Below, one piece after another: positions 1 to 8,088 of a stretch of DNA of 64,000 nucleotides; within the stretch, counting starts at the first letter, position 1, and each line of letters begins with the position of its first letter. The DNA comes from Paenibacillus hemerocallicola (GTDB taxonomy: Bacteria; Bacillota; Bacilli; Paenibacillales; NBRC-103111). The notes under the pieces are model-generated. The model saw only the letters and a list, made by a program, of their open reading frames with translations. It was not told where the DNA came from and made no database searches. The DNA lies in NCBI RefSeq assembly GCF_006265175.1, contig NZ_VDCQ01000007.1, forward strand, positions 1 to 64,000, written 5' to 3'. Position numbers and translations under genes: made by a program.

Positions 1-42
1 CGTGACATTAAGCGGTGTCTACTTTTTATTCTAACTGCAAAT

Positions 43-226
43 GGGCACTAAAGTCGGCGCAAAGCGGGCAACCGATGCGGATAGTGCTGAAACCAACCTT
101 ATTTGTGACGCAGATGGATAAATTCCTGTCGAAACCCGGCTTGCTAAAGGAAATAAGGTTGAAACGGGCACTAAAGTCGGCACGAAGCGGGAAAACGATG
201 CGGACAGTGCTGAAACCAACCTTATT
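43..226. repeat. two direct repeats of 61 bp, 123 bp apart
   Basis: Positions 43-103 and 166-226 match at about 55 of 61 bases, with starts exactly 123 bp apart. Each copy begins GGGCACTAAAGTCGGC and ends GTGCTGAAACCAACCTTATT. The left half read forward and the right half read in reverse both contain a core like ATAAGG-TG...GCACTA, so each unit is internally inverted. A related core, also with a 123-bp period, recurs at 37752-38087. No convincing gene covers this stretch; the short open frames here carry no recognisable protein. Confidence 0.75.
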
Positions 227-593
227 GTGGCAAGGATGAATGAAATCTGGCCAAAAGGCTTCTATTTCGTCAGCACCGCCTTTACTGACTGATTTCAATG
301 ATCTTTTCGGCACTCTGCTTCGCCTTACATTCTGCTTTCCAAGTTCCCGGACTTGGTTTTCGATAACCGATATCTAGAAAAATCGAAATAGGGACCTAAG
401 CAGTAACACTTTGGTTCACTATTAGCGAACATAAGTTCCTACCGTTGGCTAACGGAGGCCTCTTACGGACTATAACGGCTTATTCCTCAGTACATTAGCT
501 GACTCCTCCCCACAGCGACATATTCCTCACTGCAGTGGGGTATTCCTCGCCCGGAATCTCATTCTTGGCCCCGAGCCGCAGTCTCCTGCCTAT
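227..593. other. intergenic region without a recognised gene
   Basis: I see no coding region, RNA gene or clear terminator here. The octamer TATTCCTC occurs three times between 480 and 548, and CCCCAC...GTGGGG can pair across 509-539, which might form a weak hairpin downstream of the lacI-family gene. Confidence 0.4.
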
Positions 594-1601
594 TCAACTC
601 CGGACCGGTCTCGAGGATTCCCGTATGACCAGATCGGGCTCGATTATGATATTTGCGCGGGACGGCCCTTGCGGTTGTTCCGGTCCGCCCTTCGGGCCGA
701 GCTCGCCCGCCAATATTTCGATAGCGCTTGAAGCAAGCCGGGTAATGCCGGGACCTACGACGGTCAGCGGTACGTCCAGCAGCTCCTGCATTTCGGGCAC
801 ATCGTCGTACACGATCAGCGACATATCGTCCGGGATGCTGATCCGGTACTTCCTGAACCATTTCAACATCTGGAACAATACGCCCTGGCTATCCAAAATC
901 AACGCCGTCGGCCGATCTTCGGCCGGCCGCGACAGCATCTCCTCCACCGCCTTCGCCGGAAACTCCTTCCCTTCGCGCTGGATGAGGTAATCGGGATGAT
1001 GCTCCATCCGGAACTCCACCATTCCCTGCATATAGCCGCTTAGCTTATCGGAAGCGCGACCGATGAACGTGACTTTGCGGTGACCGAGCTCGGCCAAGTG
1101 CCGCATCGCCTTGTATATCCCTTTCTTCCGGTCAATCTCGATACGGTGCGCGCCTTCCAGCGAGGCCCCGCCCATCAGCAGCAACTCGCCCTGAAAAGCT
1201 TCCATCTCCTTCATGAACGACATGTCGGGCACCCACCCCGAAGATTCCCAGAACAGGATCCGGTCTACGAAATGCTCGTTAAACGTATGTACGGCCACTG
1301 CCGGATTGGCCACGGAAATTAGAAACGTGAGCCCTCGATTCGCCACCTCTAGTTGGATCGCACGACAAAGATGATAATAAAACAAACCTTCCGTTCTCGG
1401 CCAAATCAATCCAATGCAGTTGGATTGGCGCGTGACGAGCCGTTTGGCAGCCAAATTCGGAACGTAATTGAGCTCCTTGGCTATATTCAGAATACGTATT
1501 CTCGTTTCCTCGCTCACGCCTGGCTCGTTATTCAGCGCTTTGGAAACGGTAGGTTGGGTCACGCCGGCGATTTTGGCAATATCTTTTACGGTGATTCTCA
1601 T
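594..1601 (-). CDS. LacI-family transcriptional regulator
   Basis: A 335-aa protein of normal LacI/GalR length. Residues 1-50 carry the family helix-turn-helix and hinge (MRITVKDIAKIAGVTQPTVS, then the LNYVPNLAAKRL hinge-helix region). The rest is a periplasmic-binding-like sensor domain ending in the family's IIEPDLVIRESS segment. It is expected to bind a palindromic operator as a dimer and respond to a sugar or sugar derivative. It is monocistronic and lies on the same strand as, but downstream of, the oxidoreductase operon at 2700-7315, separated by long repeats. An AAAGCGCTTT palindrome in front of that operon (7362-7371) is a plausible LacI-type target. The effector is unknown. The start ATG is supported by the canonical N-terminus. 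Confidence 0.93.
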   Translation of the reverse strand: MRITVKDIAKIAGVTQPTVSKALNNEPGVSEETRIRILNIAKELNYVPNLAAKRLVTRQSNCIGLIWPRTEGLFYYHLCRAIQLEVANRGLTFLISVANPAVAVHTFNEHFVDRILFWESSGWVPDMSFMKEMEAFQGELLLMGGASLEGAHRIEIDRKKGIYKAMRHLAELGHRKVTFIGRASDKLSGYMQGMVEFRMEHHPDYLIQREGKEFPAKAVEEMLSRPAEDRPTALILDSQGVLFQMLKWFRKYRISIPDDMSLIVYDDVPEMQELLDVPLTVVGPGITRLASSAIEILAGELGPKGGPEQPQGPSRANIIIEPDLVIRESSRPVRS

Positions 1602-1819
1602 CGGTAAGGCCTCTTTTCCGGATATTGACGACTACGTATACTATATCGTAATTCCTTCCTTTTTGCATCAGCCGCGGGACACGGAGGAGTTGTACGGATA
1701 AGGTGCTTAAGCGAAGGCTATAAAATAGGGAAGCAAGGGAATGGAACGTGCTACACCCAAGTTCAAACCGGGTTGCCCTCATGGACTACCTGCCGGGGAC
1801 TAAAAAGCTACGACAGCAT

Positions 1820-2360
1820 AGTCCGCATACAACCTGGAGACGTTTTGATGAAGCGGGTGCAATGTGTTGCCGGAAATAGAGGAACTATGTTCCGTTATTG
1901 TCCCGAATTCCGGCTCACTCTTGAAGATAACGGAACAGGCTTCCGTTATTCTCAATCTTGAGGGTGCAAATGTTGGTGAACAGCGGAATAGAGGAACTAT
2001 ATTCCGTTATTGTCCCGAATTCCGTTGCACTTTTGAAGATAACGGATCAGGCTTCCGTTATTCTTAATCTTGAGGGTGCAAATGTTCATGACCAGCGGAA
2101 TAGAGGAACTATACTCCGTTATTGTCCCGAATTCCGTTGCACTCTTGAAGATAGCGGATCAGGCTTCCGTTATTCTTAATCTTGAGGGTGCAAATGTTGG
2201 TGAATAGCGGAATAGCGGCACGGCACGGTTTTCCGTTATGTTGCGATCGGCACAAGGATCTGACTCCTTAACATACGCCAGTACCGCTAATTGTTGGATT
2301 CGCGGTCCCGCAAAAACCGGCAAAAGCCGGCCGGCCCTCACCGCTCCGCGGTACATGCAC
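1820..2360 (-). repeat. dispersed intergenic element, copy A (expanded)
   Basis: Read on the minus strand, this region matches copies B (8663-9028) and C (52205-52545). It shares the order GTGCATGTA.CG, a GGCCGGC-type hairpin, CCGCGAATCCA, CAAAATAACGGAAAACC, CGCTATTCCG, TAACGGAAGC, GGACAATAACGGA, TTCCTCTATTT and TCCAGGTTGTATGCGGAC. Copy A is longer because an internal module is present three times. No protein is encoded. It could be a nonautonomous mobile or palindromic element, or a structured RNA; the sequence alone cannot say which. Confidence 0.75.
1879..2214. repeat. 112-bp tandem repeat, 3 units
   Basis: The marker GAGGAACTAT occurs at 1879, 1991 and 2103, giving an exact 112-bp period, and a degenerate fourth start follows at 2215. 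Each unit contains TTCCGTTATTGTCCCGAATTCC and an ATAACGGA...TTCCGTTAT inverted pair. In the other two copies of the element this module is present once, so this looks like a local tandem amplification. Confidence 0.85.
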
Positions 2361-2418
2361 TTTCGTCCGCAAATATGCTGATTGCCCGGCCCTCATGGAC
2401 TACGTGCCACGGACAAAC

Positions 2419-2444
2419 AAAAACCGCCCCACTCCGAGGGCGGC
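2419..2444 (-). terminator. rho-independent terminator of the oxidoreductase operon
   Basis: On the minus strand CCGCCC, a 7-nt loop and GGGCGG are followed by TTTTTG. It lies 255 bases past the stop codon of the gene ending at 2700, beyond the 15-bp minisatellite, so the minisatellite is probably transcribed as 3' untranslated RNA. Confidence 0.7.
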
Positions 2445-2470
2445 CATAAGGGATATGCGTCATAAGGCGG

Positions 2471-2690
2471 TATGTGGCAAGGCGGTATGTGGCAATGTGA
2501 TATATGGCAATGCGGTATATGGCAATGCGGTATGTGGCAATGCGGTATGTGGCAATGCGGTATATGGCAATGCGGTATGTGGCAATGCGGTATAGGGCAA
2601 TGCGGTATAGGGCAATGCGGTATGTGGCAATGCGGTATGTGGCAAGGCAGTATGTGGCAATGCGGTATAGGGCAATGCGGTATGTGCAAG
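2471..2690. repeat. 15-bp minisatellite, 14 units plus a partial
   Basis: Fourteen consecutive 15-bp units of TAT(GT/AT/AG)GGCAATGCGG run from 2471 to 2680, followed by a broken fifteenth. Variation is concentrated at positions 4-5 of the unit. Because 15 is a multiple of three, all frames stay open on both strands and give repetitive peptides such as (MWQCG)n. None has a start signal or a natural flank, so I do not call a gene. It sits between the stop codon at 2700 and the terminator at 2419-2444. Confidence 0.92.
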
Positions 2691-2699
2691 CGATGCCGT

Positions 2700-3920
2700 C
2701 TATAGCATACCGACAGGCAGCTCGAACCGGCCGTAGCCTTCCATCCGGAACGGACTCGTCGGCGTCGCCCAAGGCAACGGATACTCGGAATATAGCAGCC
2801 GTTTCGCCGCGGCGTCCTTCATCCGTTCGGACAAGCCGGGCAGCAGACGCACCGTGGAGTCGCCGTCCTCCAGCTCCGTCACATAGCTGCCCGCAATCGC
2901 GCGTACGGCACCCGCCGATTCGTAAGCGCCGTTGGACGTCAAGACGAAGCTGCGGCAAGCCTCGATCGGCGAATAAAGAGGCTCGCCGGAGCCGCCGATG
3001 GCCTCCATCAGGTTCAAATACATATTGCGCACCAATTCGGTCGAGCCGAACGCCAGGCTCTCCTCGCCGTCGCGGCCGCGGATCGTCAGCTTGTGGGTGT
3101 AACTCCAGAAAGCCTCGCCTTCCGTCCCCTTGATGGTGATGGAAGGAACCTCGTTGGCCTCATGACACAGCATGGCGTAGAAATGAACATCCGCGCCGTT
3201 CGGCATGACGGCGCGGATGCACGAGACGTCATCGCCCTCGATATCGTTGACATGGTACAGCTCGGCCTGCACCGATACGGGGAGCAAGCCGGGATCCTCG
3301 GCGACTCCGGCCGCGAGCAGGCAGTTGTTGAGCAGATGGGCGAGCGGGTTGTTGAACGTTCCGTCCAGCACGTATTGATCGTCGCAGACGAGCTTGCCCG
3401 CCCATCGGGTCCGATCGTAATACGCCCTCTGTCTTTTCCACATGCCCACCCCCGTCACATGCTTCACTTGACCGATCGCTCCGGCACTCAGCCGCTCGAG
3501 CAAGCGCCGGAACGCCTGCCCCGAAGTATTCTGGAAGTTCACTTGGCACAAACGGCCGCTCTCCTGCCGGGCGGCGATAATTTCGTCGATGTCCTGAATC
3601 GTAACGGCCGGAGGCTTCTCCACCAACACGTGAAAGCCCATCCGCATCACTTTGACGCACATCGGCTTATGGGCGGCAATCGGCGTGGCGATCGCGACAA
3701 AATCGATTTCCGGATGCTCCTCGAGCATCTTTACATAGTCCGTATAGTGAACGGCGCCCGCCTCGGTCAGCTTGTCATGCGCGGCCCGGTAGGCTCCGAC
3801 GTTCAATTCGGCGAATGCGGTTATTTCCAGACGCTTCTCGCCGGCCAATTCCAGCATCGTCTTCACGTGCTGGCCGCCAAATCCCCCGATACCGATAAGT
3901 GCAGCCCGACATATCCTCAC
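2700..3920 (-). CDS. Gfo/Idh/MocA-family oxidoreductase
   Basis: About 406 aa. The N-terminus CRAALIGIGGFGGQH is the NAD(P)-binding Rossmann glycine motif, and FHVLVEKPPAVT carries the EKP signature in which Lys is the catalytic residue. The C-terminal half is the substrate-binding alpha/beta domain. I place the start at a GTG at 3920 because GGAGGG lies 7 nt upstream and the Rossmann strand begins directly after it; the ATG at 3983 would add an implausible Gly/Arg-rich leader. It is the last gene of a four-gene operon with a second Gfo/Idh protein, a DUF993 protein and a sugar isomerase-like protein. This suggests oxidation and later reduction of a cyclitol or 3-keto-glycoside intermediate. 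The exact substrate is unknown. Confidence 0.9.
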   Translation of the reverse strand: MRICRAALIGIGGFGGQHVKTMLELAGEKRLEITAFAELNVGAYRAAHDKLTEAGAVHYTDYVKMLEEHPEIDFVAIATPIAAHKPMCVKVMRMGFHVLVEKPPAVTIQDIDEIIAARQESGRLCQVNFQNTSGQAFRRLLERLSAGAIGQVKHVTGVGMWKRQRAYYDRTRWAGKLVCDDQYVLDGTFNNPLAHLLNNCLLAAGVAEDPGLLPVSVQAELYHVNDIEGDDVSCIRAVMPNGADVHFYAMLCHEANEVPSITIKGTEGEAFWSYTHKLTIRGRDGEESLAFGSTELVRNMYLNLMEAIGGSGEPLYSPIEACRSFVLTSNGAYESAGAVRAIAGSYVTELEDGDSTVRLLPGLSERMKDAAAKRLLYSEYPLPWATPTSPFRMEGYGRFELPVGML

Positions 3921-4022
3921 AAATGGTCCCTCCATGGCGGCATAGGCCCCGCGAGCCGGGAAGCCCTGCCTCCCGGCCCTCAAAGGGATCGCCTAGAATG
4001 AATGACGCCGAATCAAGCGGCG

Positions 4023-4844
4023 CTATACATGCTGCAAATAACGTTCTTTAATGAGCGACAACGCCTCGTCCCCGGGCATATCCCATACTTGCCGGTTGAA
4101 TATTTCCACTTCGATCGCGCCGGCATAGCCGGCCGCCTCGACGGCATGCCGCATCCGGCGCAACTCGATCACGCCGTCGCCCATCATTCCCCTGCCCATG
4201 AGCAGATCGGGTACGGGCACGATCCAGTCCGATACGTGAAAGCCCAATATACGGCCCTTCGCCCGCTCGATTTGCGCGTACAGCTCCGGGTCCCACCATA
4301 CGTGGAACGCGTCGATGACGACTCCGACATCCCGAGCCTCGAATTTCTCGGCAAGCGTGTTCGCCTGCGCCAGCGTATTGATGACGGAGCGCTCGGCGGC
4401 GTACATCGGATGAAGCGGCTCGATTCCGAGCTTGATCCCGTGCGAACGGGCGAACGGCGCAAGCTCCGCGATCGATTCCTCGACGGTTTTGCGGGCGAAG
4501 TCGATGTCGCGGTCCGGCGCCGGGCCGCAGACGAGCACGAGCACGTCGGTGCCGAGCTCGGCCGCTTCCTCGACAGCGCGGCGGTTGTCGTCCATCCGCT
4601 CCTTCCGTTCGGCAGCGGTCGCGGCGGGAAAGTAACCTCCGCGGCACAAGCTGGAGACGCGCAGCCCGGCGTCGCGCACGAGCCGTTTGCTCTCAGCGAG
4701 TCCGGCTTCTGCTACTTTGTGCCGCCAGAGCGCGATCCAAGGAACTTCGGCGCGGACGCACGCGTCCACCGCCTCGCGCATATTCAGCCGGTCTGTCGTA
4801 ATTTGGTTCAAGCTGAGTCTATCTATGGAACGAAGAGGTTCCAT
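4023..4844 (-). CDS. sugar phosphate isomerase/epimerase (TIM barrel)
   Basis: A 273-aa protein of the xylose isomerase-like/AP endonuclease 2 TIM-barrel family. Visible family features are SLNQITTDRL at the N-terminus, GIEPLHPMY with a metal-ligand Glu, VVIDAFHVWWDPEL with Asp and His ligands, GFHVSDW, GDGVIELRRM and IEVEIFN with the terminal Glu. Members isomerise or epimerise sugars or inosose-type ketoses, or cleave 3-keto-glycosides, using divalent metal. The start at 4844 is chosen for the GGGAGGGG site 6 nt upstream. It lies 102 bp before the downstream Gfo/Idh gene and 132 bp after the DUF993 gene, all on one strand. The substrate cannot be read from the sequence. Confidence 0.88.
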   Translation of the reverse strand: MEPLRSIDRLSLNQITTDRLNMREAVDACVRAEVPWIALWRHKVAEAGLAESKRLVRDAGLRVSSLCRGGYFPAATAAERKERMDDNRRAVEEAAELGTDVLVLVCGPAPDRDIDFARKTVEESIAELAPFARSHGIKLGIEPLHPMYAAERSVINTLAQANTLAEKFEARDVGVVIDAFHVWWDPELYAQIERAKGRILGFHVSDWIVPVPDLLMGRGMMGDGVIELRRMRHAVEAAGYAGAIEVEIFNRQVWDMPGDEALSLIKERYLQHV

Positions 4845-4976
4845 GCCGTTCCCCTCCCGGATATAGAAACGGTTGCGCCTAAAATGTGCCCGAAAAGCTT
4901 CACGTGTCGTGTCCATGCCGGACAAGACGCGGCGCCCCCGAGTAACGTCGGCGCGCAACCGCTCCCTGGTTGTTGG

Positions 4977-6149
4977 TCATTGTGCGCGGATACCCGCCAG
5001 TGCCAGCACCGGCTTCATCCGTTCGACGGCAAGCTCCGGATCGGCCAGCAGCCCGGCCCGGTCGGCGAGCACGAACAGCTCCGCCAGATGGACGATCGAG
5101 CGGGAGCCTTCAGCTCCTCCGATCATGCGGAAGTGCGTTTGACGGCCGTTCAAATAGGCCATGAACACGATTCCCGTCTTGTAGGCATAAGTCGGCTTCT
5201 GGAAAATATGCCGGGACAAGGCGACCGTCGGCTCCATGATCGCTTCGTAGCGGACCAGATCGCCCGCGTCCAGCGCATGCAGCGCCTGTGCCGCCGCCGG
5301 CGCGATCGCGTCGAAGATGCCAAGCAGCGCATGGCTGTATCCTTGCTCGTCGCCGCGGATCAGCTCCGGATAGTTGAAGTCGTCGCCCGTATACATTTTG
5401 ACTCCGTCCGGCAGCAGCCGGCGCATCCGGATTTCTTTGCCGGCGTCGAGCAGCGATATTTTGATCCCGTCCACCTTGTCCGCATTCGCCCGGATCACTC
5501 TCAGACAAACGTCCATCGCCGCATCCAAATCGTCTTTGTAGCCCCAATATCCGGCGAGAGCGGGGTCGAACATATCGCCCAGCCAATGCAGGATGACCGG
5601 CTGCTTCACTTGGCCCAATATGCGGCCGTATACCCGCTCGTAGTCGTCCGGACCTTTCGCGCATGCCGCGAGAGCCCGGCTGGCCATCAGGATGACCTGA
5701 CCGCCTTCGCCCTCGACGAAGCCGACCTGCTCTTCGTAGGCCGCTTCCACATCGGCAAGCGTTACGGCCGGTCCCGGCGCCAAATGATCGGTCCCCGCGC
5801 CGCAGGCGATTTTCCCCCCGACCGAACGGGCTTCCGCGATCGAACGGCGGATCAGCTCCTTCGAGCGGTTCCAATCGAGCCCCATCCCGCGCTGTGCGGT
5901 GTCCATCGCCTCCGCTACGGCAAGGCCGAGCGACCACAGATGATGGCGATACGCCAGCGTCGAGTTCCAATCGATCTGCGCCTGGTGAAGCGGATCGGCG
6001 TCGGCGAACGGATCGCAGACGACATGGGCCGCGGAGAAGGCGATTCGGCCCGTGAACGGCTTGGTCGGCACGGAGAACGAGGCTGCTTTGCCCGGGGCGT
6101 ATTCATACAGTTGTCCCCCCGCACGGGGGAGGAGCAATGATTTTGACAT
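4977..6149 (-). CDS. DUF993 (dihydrodipicolinate synthase-like) protein
   Basis: A 390-aa cytoplasmic protein matching the DUF993 group of the class I aldolase TIM-barrel superfamily, as judged from remembered family features. It includes GMGLDWNRSKELIRRSI, GAGTDHLAPG, PVILHWLGDMFDPALAGYWG, and VDGIKISLLDAGKE with a candidate Schiff-base Lys on strand six. The superfamily condenses or cleaves C-C bonds next to a carbonyl. The ATG at 6149 has GGGGAGGGAG upstream; its first base is 14 bp past the stop of the Gfo/Idh gene that ends at 6164, so the two are probably co-transcribed. The family has no established reaction that I can name with confidence. The neighbouring dehydrogenases and isomerase suggest it acts on a keto-sugar or keto-acid intermediate. 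Confidence 0.82.
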   Translation of the reverse strand: MSKSLLLPRAGGQLYEYAPGKAASFSVPTKPFTGRIAFSAAHVVCDPFADADPLHQAQIDWNSTLAYRHHLWSLGLAVAEAMDTAQRGMGLDWNRSKELIRRSIAEARSVGGKIACGAGTDHLAPGPAVTLADVEAAYEEQVGFVEGEGGQVILMASRALAACAKGPDDYERVYGRILGQVKQPVILHWLGDMFDPALAGYWGYKDDLDAAMDVCLRVIRANADKVDGIKISLLDAGKEIRMRRLLPDGVKMYTGDDFNYPELIRGDEQGYSHALLGIFDAIAPAAAQALHALDAGDLVRYEAIMEPTVALSRHIFQKPTYAYKTGIVFMAYLNGRQTHFRMIGGAEGSRSIVHLAELFVLADRAGLLADPELAVERMKPVLALAGIRAQ

Positions 6150-6163
6150 ATGGGCTCCCTCCC

Positions 6164-7315
6164 CTACAGGCTCAGCTGCGGCACGTCGATCCAACGGCGC
6201 TCGCTCCACGACTGCAGGCCGAGGTCGGCAAGCTGGGTGCCCTTCGCGCCTTCGAGCAAGTCCCACGGGAACGGCGTATCGATCGCGATATGCTTCAGGA
6301 ACATTTCCCATTGTACTTTGAAAGCGTTGTCGAACGTCGTATTGTCCGGTACTTGCACCCATTGATCGCGGAATTTGAACGGATTCGGAATGTCCGGATT
6401 CCATACCGGCTTCGGCGTATTGACGCGGTGCTGCGCTTTGCAATCGCGCAAGCCGGCCACGGCGCTGCCTTCCGTTCCGTCGACCGTAACCGTCAACAGA
6501 TCGTCGCGGTCGACGCGCACGGCCCAGGACGAGTTCGCCTGCACGATAATGCCGCCTTCCAACTCGAACGTCGCGTAAGCCGCATCGTCCGCCGTACATT
6601 CATAAGGAGCGCCCTGCTCGTCAAACCGTTTCGGGATATGGGTGGCCGCCAGGCAAGAAACGGACTTCACTTCCCCGAACAAATTATCGAGCACATAGCG
6701 CCAGTGCGCGAACATATCGACGATGATGCCGCCGCCGTCTTCCTTGCGGTAATTCCACGAAGGACGCTGTCCCGGCTGCCAATCGCCCTCGAATACCCAG
6801 TAGCCGAACTCCATCCGTACGGACAGAATGCGTCCGAAGTAGCCGGAGTCGATCAACCGTTTCAATTTCAATAGACCGGGCAGGAACAACTTGTCCTGCA
6901 CGACGCCGTTTTTCACTCCGGCCTTGCGCGCGATGCGGGCCAATTCGAGCGATCCCTCGAGATCGACGGCCGTCGGCTTCTCGCAATAAATATGTTTGCC
7001 TGCGGCGATCGCCTGCTTGATGCTTTCCGCACGGCGTACCGTCGTTTGGCTGTCGAAATAGATTTCATTATACGGATCGGCCAGGCAAGCGTCCAGATCG
7101 GTGCTGTAGCGTTCGACTCCGTGCGACGCGGCAAGCGACTGCAGCTTGTTCTCCTGTCTGCCGACCAGAATCGGGTCCGGCATGATGACGTCCCCGCCCG
7201 GAAGCGCGACGCCGCCCTGATTGCGGATAGCCAGAATGGAGCGGATTAAATGCTGGTTCGTCCCCATCCGCCCGGTAACTCCATTCATAATAATTCCGAT
7301 ATTGCGCACTGCCAT
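6164..7315 (-). CDS. Gfo/Idh/MocA-family oxidoreductase
   Basis: A 383-aa NAD(P)-dependent dehydrogenase. It has an N-terminal Rossmann segment (NIGIIMNGVTGRMGTNQH), the EKP signature in GKHIYCEKPTAVDLEG, and a C-terminal substrate domain with GGGIIVDMFAHWRYVLD, where Asp and His are typical catalytic positions. It is the first gene of the minus-strand operon ending at 2700. The NGVTGRMG nucleotide loop differs from the plain GxGxxG of its paralogue at the other end of the operon, so the two probably act at different steps rather than being duplicates. A LacI-type palindrome lies about 50 bp upstream. Confidence 0.9.
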   Translation of the reverse strand: MAVRNIGIIMNGVTGRMGTNQHLIRSILAIRNQGGVALPGGDVIMPDPILVGRQENKLQSLAASHGVERYSTDLDACLADPYNEIYFDSQTTVRRAESIKQAIAAGKHIYCEKPTAVDLEGSLELARIARKAGVKNGVVQDKLFLPGLLKLKRLIDSGYFGRILSVRMEFGYWVFEGDWQPGQRPSWNYRKEDGGGIIVDMFAHWRYVLDNLFGEVKSVSCLAATHIPKRFDEQGAPYECTADDAAYATFELEGGIIVQANSSWAVRVDRDDLLTVTVDGTEGSAVAGLRDCKAQHRVNTPKPVWNPDIPNPFKFRDQWVQVPDNTTFDNAFKVQWEMFLKHIAIDTPFPWDLLEGAKGTQLADLGLQSWSERRWIDVPQLSL

Positions 7316-7359
7316 TGTTCATTGCTCCCTTCCTTCGTATACCCGTATTGTAGCCGAAG

Positions 7360-7373
7360 CGAAAGCGCTTTTC
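7360..7373. promoter_or_regulatory. candidate LacI-family operator
   Basis: CGAAAGCGCTTTTC at 7360-7373 contains the perfect palindrome AAAGCGCTTT (7362-7371). A central CG flanked by AAA/TTT is typical of LacI/CcpA-family operators. It sits 45-58 bp upstream of the first gene of the oxidoreductase operon. The nearby LacI-family gene (594-1601) or CcpA are candidate binders. This is inferred from motif and position only. Confidence 0.45.
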
Positions 7374-7460
7374 TTACAACTCCGGGAAGCCGATTCTTAA
7401 TTTCGGAAGCGATATTCGGAATAAGCGGTAATGCGAGCGATTTTTACGGGAATCCAAACA

Positions 7461-7488
7461 AAGAGCGCCCTCCCTCCGGGCGCCCGTT
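7461..7488 (-). terminator. terminator of the membrane-protein gene
   Basis: GCGCCC (7465-7470), a TCCCTCC loop and GGGCGC (7478-7483) are followed on the minus strand by TCTTTG. It begins 7 bp after the stop codon at 7495. Confidence 0.6.
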
Positions 7489-7494
7489 CCTAGC

Positions 7495-7941
7495 CTAATA
7501 TTTGCCGCTGACGACGAAAATGATCGAGAACACCAATGCGGAGCTGACCGCGAGACCCGTTACGTAAGAAGAAATGGAAGACGATGCCGATTGGACGCCG
7601 CCGCCGGATATCCGCTTCACGAGACGTCTGCCCATGATCGAGATGACGATAATGAAGAGCAGGATGACCATGCCGCCGACGCGTTCCATGTAGATCATCC
7701 AGAACGGCTTGTCCGATCCGAGTCCCATCTGGAGCAGCATGAGCACGCCGCTGATCAGCACGAGAAACGCGCTCGGATGGGTGAGGAAATTAAACGTGCG
7801 TACCGTTTTCTTGACCAACGCCCCTACGTCCGCGGAATGGATCTGCTTCTTCATGGCGGAGAGCAGGATGCCCACGGCGACGAGAGAACCGAGCCAGACG
7901 CATAACCCGGATAAATGAATGAAAAGCCAGAAACCGTACAT
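7495..7941 (-). CDS. small four-helix membrane protein
   Basis: A 148-aa integral membrane protein with about four hydrophobic segments: FWLFIHLSGLCVWLGSLVAV, FLVLISGVLMLLQMG, VGGMVILLFIIVISI and the C-terminal LAVSSALVFSIIFVVSG. The HLSG..VWLG helix resembles the heme/copper-type membrane families (CopD/DUF2269-like), which place His in such a helix, but I cannot assign a function. The start at 7941 follows GGAGGAGG with a 7-nt spacer. It is divergently arranged with the PadR regulator at 8089, 147 bp away, and may be its target. Confidence 0.75.
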   Translation of the reverse strand: MYGFWLFIHLSGLCVWLGSLVAVGILLSAMKKQIHSADVGALVKKTVRTFNFLTHPSAFLVLISGVLMLLQMGLGSDKPFWMIYMERVGGMVILLFIIVISIMGRRLVKRISGGGVQSASSSISSYVTGLAVSSALVFSIIFVVSGKY

Positions 7942-8027
7942 AATAAAACCTCCTCCGCGCTCCGGACGCCTTATTCGAACGCCTATAGTCACGCGTGATT
8001 AATGACACATGAGTAGGTTATCAACTT

Positions 8028-8056
8028 TTGATCTTCCAGTCAACAGTATTTATAAT
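8028..8056 (+). promoter_or_regulatory. sigma-A-like promoter of padR-type gene
   Basis: TTGATC (8028-8033), a 17-bp spacer and TATAAT (8051-8056) lie 32 bp upstream of the ATG at 8089. The spacing and the -10 box match the consensus. Confidence 0.6.
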
Positions 8057-8088
8057 GGGAATGGAACCAGCTAGGAGGATCGGCCCGC

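Noticed and set aside
1879-2214. CRISPR array
   Set aside because: The 112-bp units are nearly identical throughout, with no repeat/spacer alternation and no cas genes nearby.
2395-2705. Open frames on both strands through the 15-bp minisatellite, e.g. (MWQCG)n and (YVAMR)n peptides
   Set aside because: They exist only because 15 is a multiple of three; no ribosome site, natural start or flanking domain, and all frames are equally open.
4002-6140. A very long open frame opposite the isomerase and DUF993 genes
   Set aside because: High-GC antisense shadow; Arg/His-rich translation with no family features, while the minus-strand genes have clear domains and ribosome sites.
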